Assembly (NCBI GenBank): GCA_009809945.1 | Contig: WTPW01000696.1 | Coordinates: forward strand, 160,673 to 224,672 | DNA length: 64,000 nucleotides | Direction of reading: 5' to 3' | Source: Gigaspora margarita | Lineage: Eukaryota > Glomeromycota > Glomeromycetes > Diversisporales > Gigasporaceae | Part shown: positions 1 to 11,069 of the stretch, one piece after another | Layout: each line of letters opens with the position of its first letter | Numbering within the stretch: the first letter of the stretch is position 1 | Made by a program: the position numbers and the translations under genes | The notes under the pieces: model-generated | Told to the model about the DNA's origin: nothing | The model's input: the letters and a program-made list of their open reading frames with translations, nothing else | Database searches by the model: none

Positions 1-519
1 AAAAAAACAATGTAGAAGATCTAATTTATAAACAAAAGATCTAATCTGATCGTGTAATACAAAATTTTATCGATACATCATACAAAATTTTGAACCATTT
101 CGCAAATATAGTCCAATGCATGCTTGGTATGATACAGGTTACAGATCGCTTGGTTGCACAGTTTATAAAATATTTTTAAAATGTTTCGAACCATTTCGAA
201 ACTACTACTGTAATTTAAAAAATAAAAAACAAAATATGATGGATAGCGCTTCGCATCATAATGAATACGATAACTATCGATTAGCAGATGTATAACGATT
301 TATATTTTAATTACGATATTTATCGATTATAGATATATATCGATTTATAACAAGTTAATCGATATATAACGTTTAATTTTAATCGATATAAAACGATTAT
401 GCGTTATATATCGATATATAGCTACTTAAAATATTTCGTGATGTAACAATTTAGGCTAAATGCTAACCTAGACTAACACATCCATCCTGGAATTTTGGGG
501 ACCCTCCTGTAAAATTCAT
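1..519. other. AT-rich non-coding sequence with ATCGAT-rich tract
   Basis: No open frame or recognisable element. From about 255 to 425 short variants of ATCGATATATAACG recur, giving a loosely repetitive tract rich in ATCGAT palindromes. Nothing else is seen. Confidence 0.5.
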
Positions 520-736
520 GCAGTATAAATTGCATTCTTGATATATATATATAAAAGACCAAACTGTATCATAAAAGCAACCCGAACCCTAACCCTAACT
601 ATAAAACAAAAAGCGTCTATAAAACCACTAAAAAAAATTTGTCTCATGTTTAAGATTAGGGTTAGGGCCACTATTTTGATATAGTTAGAAGGTCTTTTAT
701 ATATAGATATTAAGAATATGATTTATGCAGTATATA
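520..736. mobile_element. MITE-like inverted-repeat element, interrupted by the LINE
   Basis: Sequence from about 531 (GCAGTATAAATTGCATTCTT) to AAAAGACC at about 560 is inverted at about 691-735. Inside are two AACCCTA units (about 585-600) and an inverted TTAGGGTTAGGG (about 655-667). The outer part, continuing after the LINE at 3395-3420, resembles in reverse orientation the MITE at 18421-18569 (ATATTGAATTAAC, TGCATAAAT). I infer an old MITE of that family into which the LINE jumped. Confidence 0.5.
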
Positions 737-752
737 GGAACATATTGAATTA
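737..752. repeat. Target-site duplication, left copy (LINE)
   Basis: GGAACATATTGAATTA, 16 bp, identical to 3395-3410 immediately after the poly(A) tail. It fixes the left end of the inserted LINE at 753. Confidence 0.95.
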
Positions 753-1594
753 TCCGCTCTATTTCCAACAGTACAATGCTTAATCACAACCTCTACAACA
801 TAAGAAACATATGGGATATTCAGCTATAGCACCACACTAGCAACTTCCTACTTCATATCAACAACCCCTCAACACTAGGAATTTCCACACGCATAAGACT
901 TCAACAACTTCAAAACAACCTGTGGTCAACAATCAGCATCCTCCAACACCCACAACCTGTCATCGATGGGCCTAACAGACACACTACTAACTTCAGAATC
1001 ATAACACTATTAAACCATATAGGAGTCACTATCCAAGCCAACTCAGATATTAGATGTCCCCAAATGATTGATAATGGAGGCACATCGTTAGAAAACATCC
1101 TTACAAAGCACCCCAAATACAACACATTCAAGCAGCAGCTATGCTATAAACATATTTTGTACTTGGAGCAGCTCTGCTCTGCGGACAACAATACTCTATT
1201 AGACTGGTAGCACCTGTCACCTAGGCTGCTGCACCTCCCAACAGGAAAAACCCTACTCTGGTTCTCTTATCTAGAAAGTACAATTCTATCATATACTCAC
1301 TAGCGTACCATCCTACCTGAATTCCTACTTAAGGGCTTCAACCCCTTCACTTACCACACTAACCTCATATCCAAGTCTTCAAAACCCTGGGTACTCACAT
1401 ACCAAAACACCGAAATCATTATAGGGCAAACCCGAAAAATCTTCAAAAAGGCCAACTCAATCTCCATCACACACTGACAACATGACATAGATACTGCACA
1501 ATTCAACCACTATCCTCTGCCACAGATCACATGCATACCCTGTCAAGGGTGCCACCTCAACTCAAACCGCATAGCCAACTTCTGCACCCTGGAG

Positions 1595-2262
1595 GTGTTA
1601 GCAATACTCTCTACCCAGTTCTTTGGTAGAAAACACAAAAACAAACAACTCAAGCTCAATGCTAACTACATTGATTTCATCTACTCTACTGCAATCAAAT
1701 ACCCAACAGACATCCCACCTTCTCCTACTATTTACATCACAGACTCTCTCACTTCATCTCTCTTTTACGACAACGAAGCATGCCAAAAACTCTGCCAAAT
1801 TGCGAGCACCAATAGAAGTCAACAACAATTCACATTTTACACAGACGGTTCAGTCACAGAAATTGGTACCAACCAATGCTCAATGGGTATTGGCTGGATA
1901 CAGATCCACGTCTCAAATGAATTCTCAGCCCAAGTGCATAACTGGCCAATCTCATACAAAGCAGAACTGCTTGCAATCCTTTCTGCCATATCCACGACAC
2001 CACGTAATTCGAGTATAAACATCTACACAAACTCTCAGTCCATCATATCCAAATACAACAAACTGCTATCTATCCCTAAGCACTCTACCAAACATTTCAA
2101 GTTTAGCCTGTGGCCCATCTGGCACACATTGCTCAATGCCATATGAGCATTCAATATTCAGCTCAAGCTACACAAAGTTCAAGCACACTCAGACAACATC
2201 TTCAACAACCAAGCAGATCTCCTAGCCAGAAATCATCTGTCACCCAACAAACTACTCTTAAT
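1595..2262 (+). pseudogene. RNase H domain of LINE ORF2, broken
   Basis: The frame contains the RNase H signature in order: FYTDGSV (first Asp, about 1836), GIGWIQ, AELLAI (Glu, about 1964), IYTNSQS (about 2022, where the family normally has Asp but Asn is present) and, after an in-frame TGA at 2144-2146, VQAHSDNIFNNQADLLAR, which carries the last catalytic Asp. In a retrotransposon this domain removes RNA from the RNA-DNA hybrid. The nonsense codon and the lost third acidic residue both indicate an inactive copy. The frame on either side of the TGA is continuous, so a single substitution explains it. Confidence 0.85.
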
Positions 2263-2556
2263 CATGCCAACATCCACAACTCCTACCACTTTCTTCAATA
2301 AGAAAACAGCTCTGTAGAGAGCTCAACCAGACGCTTTATTAAAAATATCTGTAAGGCGCACATAACGGTGATGTGGTCCTCACAGAAGCGTAGTTCAGAA
2401 TGGTCACACTTCTCACACTATATAGACTAGAATACTTCCTGGCTCTACTTCAACAACAACCAAAAGAGCTCCAACAACTTTACCAACCCGAAACTTAATC
2501 ACTTAAAATCATTCAAAATTAAAACCTTACTTAATAACCTGCTCACGCACTCACAC

Positions 2557-3222
2557 TTGCACACTATATTTCCAAACACATTCCCCTCTGCCAACTGCTT
2601 CGAATGCAGAATGCCAGACTCCCCCTCTCACTGGAGGACTTGCCAAAATCCCTCACTCATCAACCAAATTGTCCTCATAGCTATTTCAGAGATTGTCAGA
2701 AGTAGCGACCTAGAGCTACCTGACTCTCAATACAACAGCCTTACTCAACTAATCTATACCCACCCCCCATTCAACCCCACTTCAACCTTCCTTTATCCCT
2801 ATTCCTTAGACTCCACCCTAAAGGGCCTTATCCCCATCCCTCTAATCCAAACAGTACAATCCCCCAACATATCCTATAAACAGGCATCTCAAATAATTAT
2901 CAAATCTCTTCTTAAAGTATCTGAAGAGTCCTACGAGCAGATATGGAAACCATACTGCTCTGCACTCGCTCACTGGAAGAAAACCAACAATATCTGTCCT
3001 GAGTACAACAGGCAAACCAACACAACCACGCCCCCTCGTAAAAATCGATATTCAAAGAAAAACTTTACCTACAACTGTCTCTGTGGTCTTCCAGACCAAC
3101 TCCACAATGACTCCAATTCATGTCTACCAATAGGCCAAGCCCTTCGCAAAATCAGCATCTGGTCCACTATGTGGATCAAATATAGTATTCCTACAAACTA
3201 TATTTTGACTATTCAAATCTAG
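2557..3222 (+). pseudogene. LINE ORF2 C-terminal region with Cys/His cluster
   Basis: An open frame of about 220 codons in the 3' part of the LINE. Near its start it has NCFECRMPDSPSHWRTC, a C-X2-C-X8-H-X3-C cluster of the type found at the C-terminus of many LINE ORF2 proteins, where it is thought to bind nucleic acid. A second short Cys pair (NCLCGLPD) lies near the end. The ATG is probably not a real start; the frame is the tail of ORF2, reached after frameshifts between 2262 and 2557. No other known domain is seen. Confidence 0.65.
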
Positions 3223-3349
3223 GTGAATCTTGACCACTCTAGTAGGTTTAGGTCGCAGATAAACTAGTCTGAGCTCTTATTCTTGCATATAGTTTATATA
3301 TATTTGTTACTGTACAATTTAAGTGGGTAACTACTTATATAAATTATTT

Positions 3350-3394
3350 AATAAAGATATGAGCAAGGCCTCACTTTAAAAAAAAAAAAAAAAA
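3350..3394 (+). other. LINE polyadenylation signal and poly(A) tail
   Basis: AATAAA at 3350-3355 is followed 22 bp later by an uninterrupted run of A (3378-3394) that ends exactly at the target duplication. This is the reverse-transcribed 3' end of the LINE RNA. Confidence 0.9.
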
Positions 3395-3410
3395 GGAACA
3401 TATTGAATTA
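3395..3410. repeat. Target-site duplication, right copy (LINE)
   Basis: Second copy of GGAACATATTGAATTA, directly after the poly(A) tail. Confidence 0.95.
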
Positions 3411-3540
3411 ACCCCACTTCCATTCGATTGTTTTGATTATGTAGTATAGATCAATTGTTTACATGATTTTCAGAAATTTTAGGAAATCTGATAATATAGT
3501 GATCACATAGATTTCAGCTTTATTCAATTTTAGCATTATC

Positions 3541-3790
3541 CCCAATATGGAATAGAAAAGGGACAAATTTTTTCTAAGTAAAAGTTTTCTTGACTTTAAG
3601 CTTAAATATCTTAACAGCTATCTTAATAAATTTAATAAATTTTTTTTTATTTTAATTCTATATAATTTCAAGATTAAAATAAAAAAATTTTTGGCAAATT
3701 TGATTAAATAGTTGTCAAGATATTTTAATTTAAAAATTAAAAAAATTTTACTAAAAATGATTTGTCCTTTTTCTATTAACCCACCCCCAT
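3541..3790. mobile_element. Foldback MITE (GGGACAAAT family), uninterrupted copy
   Basis: Left end has ATAGAAAAGGGACAAATTTT, right end AAATGATTTGTCCTTTTTC; the arms continue inward as an imperfect palindrome. A second copy at 38713-40200 carries two later insertions, and this copy supplies the unoccupied sequence for both (for example AAGCTTAAATATC at 3598-3610). Confidence 0.75.
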
Positions 3791-4077
3791 ATTTATTATT
3801 TTAATTTTTTTTATTCTTTATTTTTTATTTATTTATTTATTTATTTTTGGTTTTTTTATTTATTTTTTCAATTTTTATTTTTTTTATTTTTTTTATTTTA
3901 ATTATTTTTTTATTTTATTTTTTTTCATTATTTACAATATGTTCAAGTTTTTTTTATTTATTAAGTTTTTTTATTTTTCACTAGAAAAATTAAATTGTAG
4001 ATTTTATACATAAAGATAAGTAAATTTTTTTATGTTTTTTTTCTTTTTTTTTAATACAAACTTACACTAATATATTT
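3790..4077. repeat. T-rich low-complexity block
   Basis: Almost pure T with scattered A and G. The same kind of block precedes the related minisatellite at 59440, with the shared junction AAATAAGTAAATTTTTTTAT, so it is part of a dispersed repeat and not random low complexity. Confidence 0.6.
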
Positions 4078-4690
4078 TTATATTTTTTGATCTTTGGGAG
4101 TCTTTCTGGTGCTTTTTCTGATTCTTGTTATTATATAGCATTCTTGGTGATTTGGTTGTGGTATTTTATGGTAATTTGATGTTATTGTTGCAGTAAAATA
4201 ATAGTGTTCTTGCGGTAATTTGACAGCATTCTTGTGGTGTTTTAACAGCATTCTTGTAGTGTTTTTGCAGTGTTTCAATAGTGGTATCTCGACAGCATTC
4301 TTGTAGTATTTTGATAGCATTCTTGTGCTGATTTAACATTGTGGTAAGTAAAGTAATGACGTTTTTGTAGTAACTTGGCAGCATTTTTGTAATAAATTAT
4401 TAGTGAATAGATAGTATTCTTGTATACGTTATTGTGGTAAAATAATAGCATTCTTGTGGTAAAGTGCTGATGTTCTTGTAGTAACTTTGATAGCGTTTTT
4501 GTAGTAAATTGGTGTGAATTGATGGTATTCTTGTATGTATTCTTGTGGTGAAGTGATTGTGTTTTTGTAGTAATTTGATGGGTTATTGTAGTGTTCTTGT
4601 AGTAAATTGATAGCATTTTTGTAGTAAGTTGATTGTGTTGGTATGTATTCTTGTGGTGAAAATAATATAATACCTAATACCATATAAAAA
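4078..4690. repeat. Minisatellite, GCATTCTTGTAGT family, copy 1
   Basis: Degenerate tandem repeats with a core of about 30 bp around GCATTCTTGTAGTGTTTTGA. They create overlapping open frames rich in Lys and Asn on the minus strand that are repeat artefacts. Flanks and core match 59440-60115, including the right boundary AAAATAATATAATA, so the two are copies of one larger dispersed unit. Confidence 0.8.
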
Positions 4691-5149
4691 AATAATTTAT
4701 ATTATAAATTTTTATTTTATTATATATTAAAATAAATATTGTAATAATAAAATAAAAATAATTCAAAATTTAGCAATTTCCTGATATAGTGTATTTTTTT
4801 TAATAAAAAAACATATATACAAAACTATGATATAGCAAATTTATTAATTAATATTCTGTGCAAATTTTTAATTTTTAAAGATTTTTGCAGATTTTTAAAA
4901 TTTTTTTTATTGATAGCAAATTCTTAATAATTAATTGTTTAAAACATTTGTACAAATCTGCACTATAAAAACTCTCTCAATGTTAAAATTTTATACTATA
5001 ACTGAGGTTAGGATTTTATATTGCTTATTTTTTTTAATTTTTTGATTATAAGATATAAATTTTGCATACTGATCTTATAAAAAAGTCTTGCATATAGCAA
5101 TTAATAAAAAATTTAAAAATTACCTTACCTATCTATATATTGTTTAGAG
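4691..5149. other. AT-rich sequence, nothing recognised
   Basis: No gene, paired inverted repeats or tandem structure that I can support. Confidence 0.4.
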
Positions 5150-5609
5150 TTCTGTAATGGTAGCAGTTAATCTTTGGACTACAAATGGTCTGCTACTGGT
5201 CAGCCTCAGTTAGATGCATAAGTTACTAAAGCATAGGTAATACCTGTGTGGAATATGAACTACTCTACCAAGTATTCTACAAGAATAAACTAGTTCTGAA
5301 GGGATTCCACAATATATTTGAAACTGGCCTTGACTAACTTATGTAATGGGAACTATACTAGTGATACAAGGAAAATTGGCAAATAAAGCATGGACTAGAG
5401 GGTTTAAATAGATAACCCCTAGTTGGGTTGCAGGTATGGCAACCTTTGGGCAGACTACTTAAATTAGACAACCAAAAGTTGTATGTGTGGCTAGTTATAT
5501 ACTCATCTATGTAACAAATATCAGAGTGCTCCTGGAGGCACCCGTGATCTGATTTACTTGAATAAAAGCCTTTTCCTATAGCAAAAACTTTGATATAAAA
5601 AAAAAAAAG
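5150..5609 (+). mobile_element. Short retroelement (SINE-like) with A-rich tail
   Basis: A moderately GC-richer block ends in AATAAAAGCC and then a 12-A run at 5598-5609. The stretch from about 5390 to 5530 (GTTTAAATAG, AGTTGGGTTGCAG, AGACTACTTAAATTAGA, ACCAAAAGTTGTA) recurs in diverged form at 10895-11060, so it is a dispersed sequence. Its start (TGGTAGCAGTTAATCTTTGG) slightly resembles a tRNA A box, which would suggest a tRNA-derived SINE, but this is a weak inference; it could equally be the 3' end of a LINE. No coding capacity is seen. Confidence 0.5.
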
Positions 5610-5667
5610 ATAAAAATTAAAATTCAATTAATAAAAAGGGTTTCAATTTTATTGTAAATTTTAAATT

Positions 5668-5930
5668 ACTATAGAGCACTGAGCAAAAGACCCCTTTTTG
5701 AATACCTCCCATGCAAAATATTCTGGTACAAATCACAATATTTCTATTAATTAAATGTAGGTTTTTTAAATTTCTAAACTGCATATTGTAAATGTAGAAT
5801 ATGTATATACTTGAAAATTTTTTTCTTTATAGTATAGACTTGCTACTGAATAATGTACCCAGGTCTTTTGTAAATTTTTTAGTAGGTATTTTGTATTAGA
5901 CCCCAGGTTTTTTGCTCAGTACTCTATAGT
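5668..5930. mobile_element. MITE with 28-bp terminal inverted repeats
   Basis: Left end ACTATAGAGCACTGAGCAAA and right end TTTGCTCAGTACTCTATAGT are inverted copies, continuing inward to AAGACCCC and ACCCCAGG. Length about 263 bp. No coding content. Confidence 0.75.
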
Positions 5931-5934
5931 ATAC

Positions 5935-6122
5935 ATATTTTGATTTTTTAAATAAGTTTACTTAAGTGATTTAATCAATTTACTTAGTAAAGTTTGGACT
6001 TTACTATATAGCAACTTTCATTAATTGTGGGGTAATTTATTTCGGATCAAAGATGTTTTTGAATTTTTTGATCAAAAGAGGGGTATCTTATTTTAAAGTG
6101 GCTTATTTTTAGCAATATAGAA
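5935..6122. mobile_element. Partial foldback element (GCTTATTTT family)
   Basis: Matches the right half of the element around 46713-47400: AATAAGTTTACTTAAGTGAT, then TTTGGACTTTAC, then GCTTATTTTTAGCAATATAG at the end. It carries the unoccupied TA site corresponding to the insertion at 47042. Confidence 0.6.
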
Positions 6123-6237
6123 TAAACAAACTATAAATAATAGCTAAAAAAACTAGTAACCTAAATTAGAGTTTTCTCTTAGTATTACTATAAAGATTTT
6201 ATTAGTTACTATATAACTTAGAATTATAGATCATATA

Positions 6238-7221
6238 CCGTATCCTATCATAAATAAGTACCCCCTTTTTTGAAGCATAGCAGAAGTTCATTTTGATTGG
6301 TTGTTAAAATACCCCAGAAAAATGTCGATTACACCTCAGATAGATTACCGGCTATACCCGGATAAAGTTTATTACGAACTTTTAATACTCTCTAAAGACG
6401 CTTTTACAGTACATTTAATACAGTTTAATAATTACTATTTTAATTTAAATTTCACAAAATATATATCTATATTATTTATTACACAATAAATATATTATTT
6501 TACAAAAAATACTTTAAATTAGCTTCGCAATACATTATTATGCATACCCAAAAACCCTAAACACTACTACTATTACAACTTTTTGTATCTATAAACATTA
6601 TTTTATAAATTATATTCATAGCCTAAATATATACAATAAAGGGTTTAGAATAGTAATTCAAAAGAGTACTTTTTTTTTTACTTGTAAGGTAAACAAGCCC
6701 AGTTAAAACAACATCTCACAATTTCACTTACTAATTGCTTAGATCGCCAAACCACCTTTTCAACCTTTTAAAATATTCACTTCTCATCTAGTTTCTTGAA
6801 CTACTGTATCTCACTGTATCTCTCATTAAAAAACAGTAGGTTTAAAGACGAAAAATAGGTTGCTTAAGTTTATTGTTTCATCATATATTACAAAAAAAAA
6901 TTTTTATATAGTATGATAATTTTTACTAATAAAAGTATTTTAAAAATTACAATTGACTGTATAAATAAATGATCATTGCCAATCATATTTATTCAAATTT
7001 TAGCCAATCAAAATGAACTTCTGCTATGCTCTTTTTTGAAATTTCAAACTCAACTTTCTTGATAACTATCTTATCAAACTTAATAAAAATTTTTTTATTT
7101 AAATTTTATAGATCTGTAAAATTTAAATAAAAAAAATTTTATTAAGTTTGATAAGATAGTAATCAAGAACGTTGAGTTTGAAATTTCACAAAAGGGGGTG
7201 CTTATTCATGATAGGATATGG
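6238..7221. mobile_element. TA-flanked palindromic MITE, split by a later insertion
   Basis: Ends CCGTATCCTATCATAAATAA and ATTCATGATAGGATATGG are inverted and each is flanked by TA, the target duplication of Tc1/mariner-type elements. The intact copy is at 38777-38994 (218 bp). Here 756 bp (6275-7030) are inserted after CTTTTTTGAA, which is repeated at 7031-7040. Confidence 0.85.
6275..7030. mobile_element. Inserted element with GCATAGCAGAAG termini
   Basis: Ends GCATAGCAGAAGTTCATTTT and AAAATGAACTTCTGCTATGC are inverted copies. The insertion lies between direct repeats CTTTTTTGAA (6265-6274 and 7031-7040), so a target duplication of 9-10 bp. A second copy at 22455-25736 carries several further insertions. 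The short open frame at 6301-6489 is not conserved in that copy and is not regarded as coding. Confidence 0.85.
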
Positions 7222-7230
7222 TATGTTTCG

Positions 7231-8035
7231 TACAGGGGGCTGACAGTGCATTGTGGTCACTTTTAAAAATTTATACCAAGCTAAATAAATATAATATCAA
7301 GCTAAAAATTATATAAAAAGTTTATTAAATCTAAGGCTTTTAAATAAAAAAAAAATTATAAAATTCTATACAGTAGTTTTTAAAATAATTAAGGTAATAC
7401 AAATTTGTATAATATTACACCAGTACAAAATTAGTAATTTTAATATAACTTATATAATAAATAGAATTACTAAATATAGTAATATATCAACTTAATTTTT
7501 TATTAAATAAATTAATTTTTTTTAAATAATATTATTTAATATAGCAAATTATATATTTTTTTAACATTTTTAAAATTTTTAAAAAATATTTTTAAAATTA
7601 TTATATATAGCAATAAAAATTATTACTTTTAGAAATTAATTAATTTAAATTAATATTTTAACTTTTATTTTAAAAAATCATAAAAAATTTAAATTTTTTA
7701 AAAAATTATAAAAATTTCAAATTATATATAATTTGTTATATTAAATAATTTCATAAAATTAAAAATTTAGTTTATTTAATAAAAAATTAATTTTTACTAT
7801 AAAAATATAATTTTAATAATTTTTTTAATATTATTAGCTTCATACTGGTATAAAATTACACAATTTTGTATTATCTTAATTATTTTAAAACTACTGCATA
7901 GAATTTTATAATTTTTTTTAATTTAAAAGCCTTAGATTTAATAAATTTTTTATATAATTTTTAGCTTGATATTATATTTATTTAGCTTGGTATAAATTTT
8001 AAAAAGTGTCTACAATGCACTGTCAGCTCGCTGTA
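7231..8035. mobile_element. Large foldback element, 805 bp
   Basis: TACAGGGGGCTGACAGTGCA at the left and TGCACTGTCAGCTCGCTGTA at the right pair with two mismatches; the arms continue inward for at least 200 bp (TATACCAAGCTAAATAAATA; GGCTTTTAAAT). The very AT-rich middle is also roughly palindromic. TA lies at both junctions. No coding content. Confidence 0.8.
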
Positions 8036-8039
8036 TAGT

Positions 8040-8530
8040 CTATGATTAGTTATATAGATCATATTGGTTATATAATATCATAGATCATATATACTCACAA
8101 AATTAACTAAATAACCTATAACTAGTTATATAAATCATATTGGCCATATATATTCTAGTTCAATGCTAAGACCCCAAAATATACATAAATAGATCAGGTT
8201 AATTATAAAATTACTAAAAAAGAAATAATCTGTAGAAAAAACCTTACAAATAAGCAAAAAATTACTATAAATAGAAAAGATCTGTACAAAAACCCCCAAA
8301 AATAAGCAAACTCATACCTTACCTATTTATATATATTTCAGGGTCCTCCAATGCTACTATGCATATATGCAATAATGAGAATAAAAATAAATTTTCAATT
8401 ATTCTTTATTATAAAATAATTAAAAATTTACTTTTTATTTCTATTATTATATATATGAACTAGAGATTCAATCTATTAGGACACTAATATTTAATAATAT
8501 TTATTATATAATATCTATTTACTATAGAGG
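8040..8530. other. AT-rich sequence, nothing firm
   Basis: No gene. A short motif TGCATATATGCAATAATGAG (about 8355) has relatives near 36710 and 58180, suggesting another dispersed element, but I cannot place its ends. Confidence 0.35.
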
Positions 8531-8534
8531 CTTA

Positions 8535-10196
8535 CTGTATATTCCTAAAAATAAACTACCTTTTTTTGGTGATTTTAAGCTCAAAAATCAGATATAGCTT
8601 ATTTTTGAGTTATATAGGTTTTTAAAGATTTATGCCTAATAGTAAAGGTAGCTTATTATTGGGTATTATCTTTTTAAAAAAATTCTCATGTATTTAAACT
8701 TGTGTGAACAGGTTTTGCACATACGTAGGACCCCAGATATCTCTCATATAGGTCATAACTGGATTTTGGCCAAATTTGATCTAATTTGCTAAAAATAACA
8801 AAATCTATTTACTTTAATAACTTCTAATACAATAATCAGAATTGAATAAACTTTTTTTGTTAGATGCGCCTTACTAAGAGCTTCATTTTAAAAAAAAGTT
8901 CATTCAAATTGGACCACTAGATGCCAAGATAATTGCCAAAAACTGTTTTTTGTTTCTCAAATTTTAGATATTTTTGCTGAAAATTTCAAGTATGACCTCT
9001 ATACTAGATATCTGGGTCCTAAGTATGTACATACTAAGAGCCAGCATGTGCATTATTAAATATAGTGTCTATGCCATATTTGGTACTATATTTAATAATG
9101 CATATGCTAGCACATACTATATATTAATTTTTTTGGTATTTTTTTTAACGGTTTTTTTTTAAATTATTTATTTTTTATTTTATTTTATTTTTTTTATTCA
9201 ATTTTTTTTTTATGTTTTTACTTAAAATTTTTTTAATAGGTTTTTTTAAATTTTTTTATTTATTTTTTTTTTATTTTTTTTAAAATTTTTTTCTATAATT
9301 TTTTTTTATTATTTTTTAATGTGTTTTTTTATTTATTTTTTTTTTGATTTTTTTTTTAAATTTTTAAAAATTTTTTATTGTTTATTTTTTCTATAATTTT
9401 TTTTTATTTTTTTTAGATTTTTTTATTTTTTTTTACTTAATATTTTTATTTTTTAATTTATTATTGTTTTTTTTTATTATTTTTATTGCTTTTATTGTTC
9501 TTTTGTATTTTTTTGGTTTTTATTTTTCAGATTTCTTTTTTAGCATTTCTCTTTTTATTTTAAATTTATTAATTTAATATTAATTTAATTTTTATTTATT
9601 TATTTATTTTATTTTATTTTTTTTTTTAAATGTGAATTGGTGTACAATTTATTTATTATTTTAATTAATTTTTTTATTTAACTTATTATTTATTATAATT
9701 TATTTTTTGATTTATTTTTATTTTTTATTTAATTATAAGTTTCATTTTTATTTTACTTTATTAATTTATTTATTTAATTTTTTTAATTTTAGTACATTTA
9801 CTAAGGGAATCAAGTTAGTGTGAAAAGAAAATATCGGTATATATACACATATACAATAGTAAATACATATGCATATATGTAAACCCTCAGTTATAAAATA
9901 ATAGCACGATATCATAATAATGAAAAAAAAACAAGTTTCCAAGTAATGCTTGTTATTTTCCCATTGAAAAATTATAAGCATTACTGAAAACTTGTTTATT
10001 CACTAATAAAGATTGTATGATTGTATATTGTTTGGATTTAAGAGATAGCTTATTTTTGGAATAAAAAAAATTACTATTGTTTTCGGCTTGAAAATATGAG
10101 ATAGCTTATTTTCAGATATTAGAAGTTTTTAAGTTTTTTGCTCAAAACCAAGAGGGTAGCTTATTTTTAGAATAGCTTATTTTTGGGAATATACAG
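8535..10196. mobile_element. Possible TA-flanked element of the AATAAGCTACC family
   Basis: Left CTGTATATTCCTAAAAATAA (after TA at 8533) and right TTATTTTTGGGAATATACAG (before TA at 10197) are inverted repeats like those of the 20313 and 47042 elements. Between them lies a long T-rich low-complexity block (about 9120-9780) and no credible gene. The two ends could also belong to different insertions. Confidence 0.45.
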
Positions 10197-10568
10197 TACT
10201 CCCTTTCTTCTAAATAAGATTTATATATAATTTTAGCCAATCAAATTTAATTAATAGATAAGATTTTGCTTGACTCTTCACTCTCTAAAATATTATCTAA
10301 TAAATGTTAGCACTCTTATCTATTTAAAATTTAATAGATATTTAGGTATCTGAATTATAATAAAATTAAACTAGTAGATATCTAAATTGCATCTTAAACT
10401 TAGAACTAAAATTGTATAATTTATAGTAAAATTTGAACTTATATAATAATTTTGTATAAAGCTTTTAATAAAATTAAGTATATACCATTTAAAAAATTAA
10501 TTAAAGTTTAGAGAACTGGCTTAGTATCTGGAACTAATCTCAACTAACTAATATATCAGAGGGCTATA

Positions 10569-10881
10569 CTATATATCTTTGAAATTAAGCTACTATCTAA
10601 AATAAGCTACCTCTAATTTTTTCAAAAATCTTAAAAAATCTGTTAGCAATTACTACATATAAAAGTCTAAATTTTACTAGTAAACCTCAAAATGCCATTA
10701 AGTAAGCTTGTTTATAATATCAAAATACACTTATATTAAAAATTTGGTAGCATTTGGATAACTTTTTATTAGTATATTATTTGATTTTTTAAAAAATTCA
10801 AAAATTTAAAAATAAACTATCCCACAATTTTTTGTATAATTTTTTGCCCAAAAAAGGTAGCTTAATTTTGGACACATATAT
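10569..10881. mobile_element. Diverged TA-type MITE (AATAAGCTACC family)
   Basis: Interior (AAAGTCTAAATTTTACTAGT; ATTTGGATAACTTTTTATTA) matches the elements at 22645-22924 and, inverted, at 47042-47354. Ends contain AATAAGCTACC and GGTAGCTTAATTTTGG. Confidence 0.65.
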
Positions 10882-10894
10882 TACTAGTAAAACA

Positions 10895-11060
10895 AAAAAA
10901 GGATTGGTAGGAGGAACAAAGACCAGAGAGTTTAAATAGGCAATATTTTAGTTGGGTTACAGATATAGCAGCTAGTATAAAACCTTTGAGCAGACTACTT
11001 AAATTAGATAACCAAAAGTTGTAGATGATCCTTATCTATATAACAAATATTAGAAATTCT
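10895..11060 (+). mobile_element. Diverged copy of the 5150 retroelement
   Basis: Shares GAGTTTAAATAG, TAGTTGGGTTACAG, GCAGACTACTTAAATTAGA and ACCAAAAGTTGTA, in the same order, with 5390-5530. Lacks a recognisable poly(A) tail. Confidence 0.6.
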
Positions 11061-11069
11061 ATTAGCAAA

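Larger units (their letters stand above)
753..3394 (+). mobile_element. 5'-truncated non-LTR (LINE) retrotransposon
   Basis: A 2.64-kb insertion bounded by a perfect 16-bp target duplication (737-752 and 3395-3410) and ending in 17 A residues. Base composition is clearly richer in C and G than the flanks. Only the 3' half of the usual element is present: a linker with several stops (about 770-1590), an RNase H domain (1595-2262) and a C-terminal Cys/His region (2557-3222), then a 3' UTR with AATAAA at 3350-3355. The endonuclease and the catalytic part of the reverse transcriptase are missing, which fits the 5' truncation typical of target-primed reverse transcription. It landed inside an older MITE-like element. 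It cannot be autonomous. Confidence 0.92.

Noticed and set aside
577..668. Telomere-like AACCCT/TTAGGG repeats, also near 18530, 18966, 24255 and 42398-42610
   Set aside because: Only one to three units each, in both orientations and inside MITEs. They are not a telomere or clear interstitial telomeric array.
4078..4683. Overlapping minus-strand frames rich in YKNA/TTRML repeats (also 59472-59708)
   Set aside because: Products of translating the minisatellite; several frames are open at once because the repeat lacks stop triplets.
5150..5225. tRNA gene near 5158-5210
   Set aside because: An A-box-like TGGTAGCAGTTAATC is present but no credible cloverleaf or B box GGTTCGANNCC follows at the right distance.
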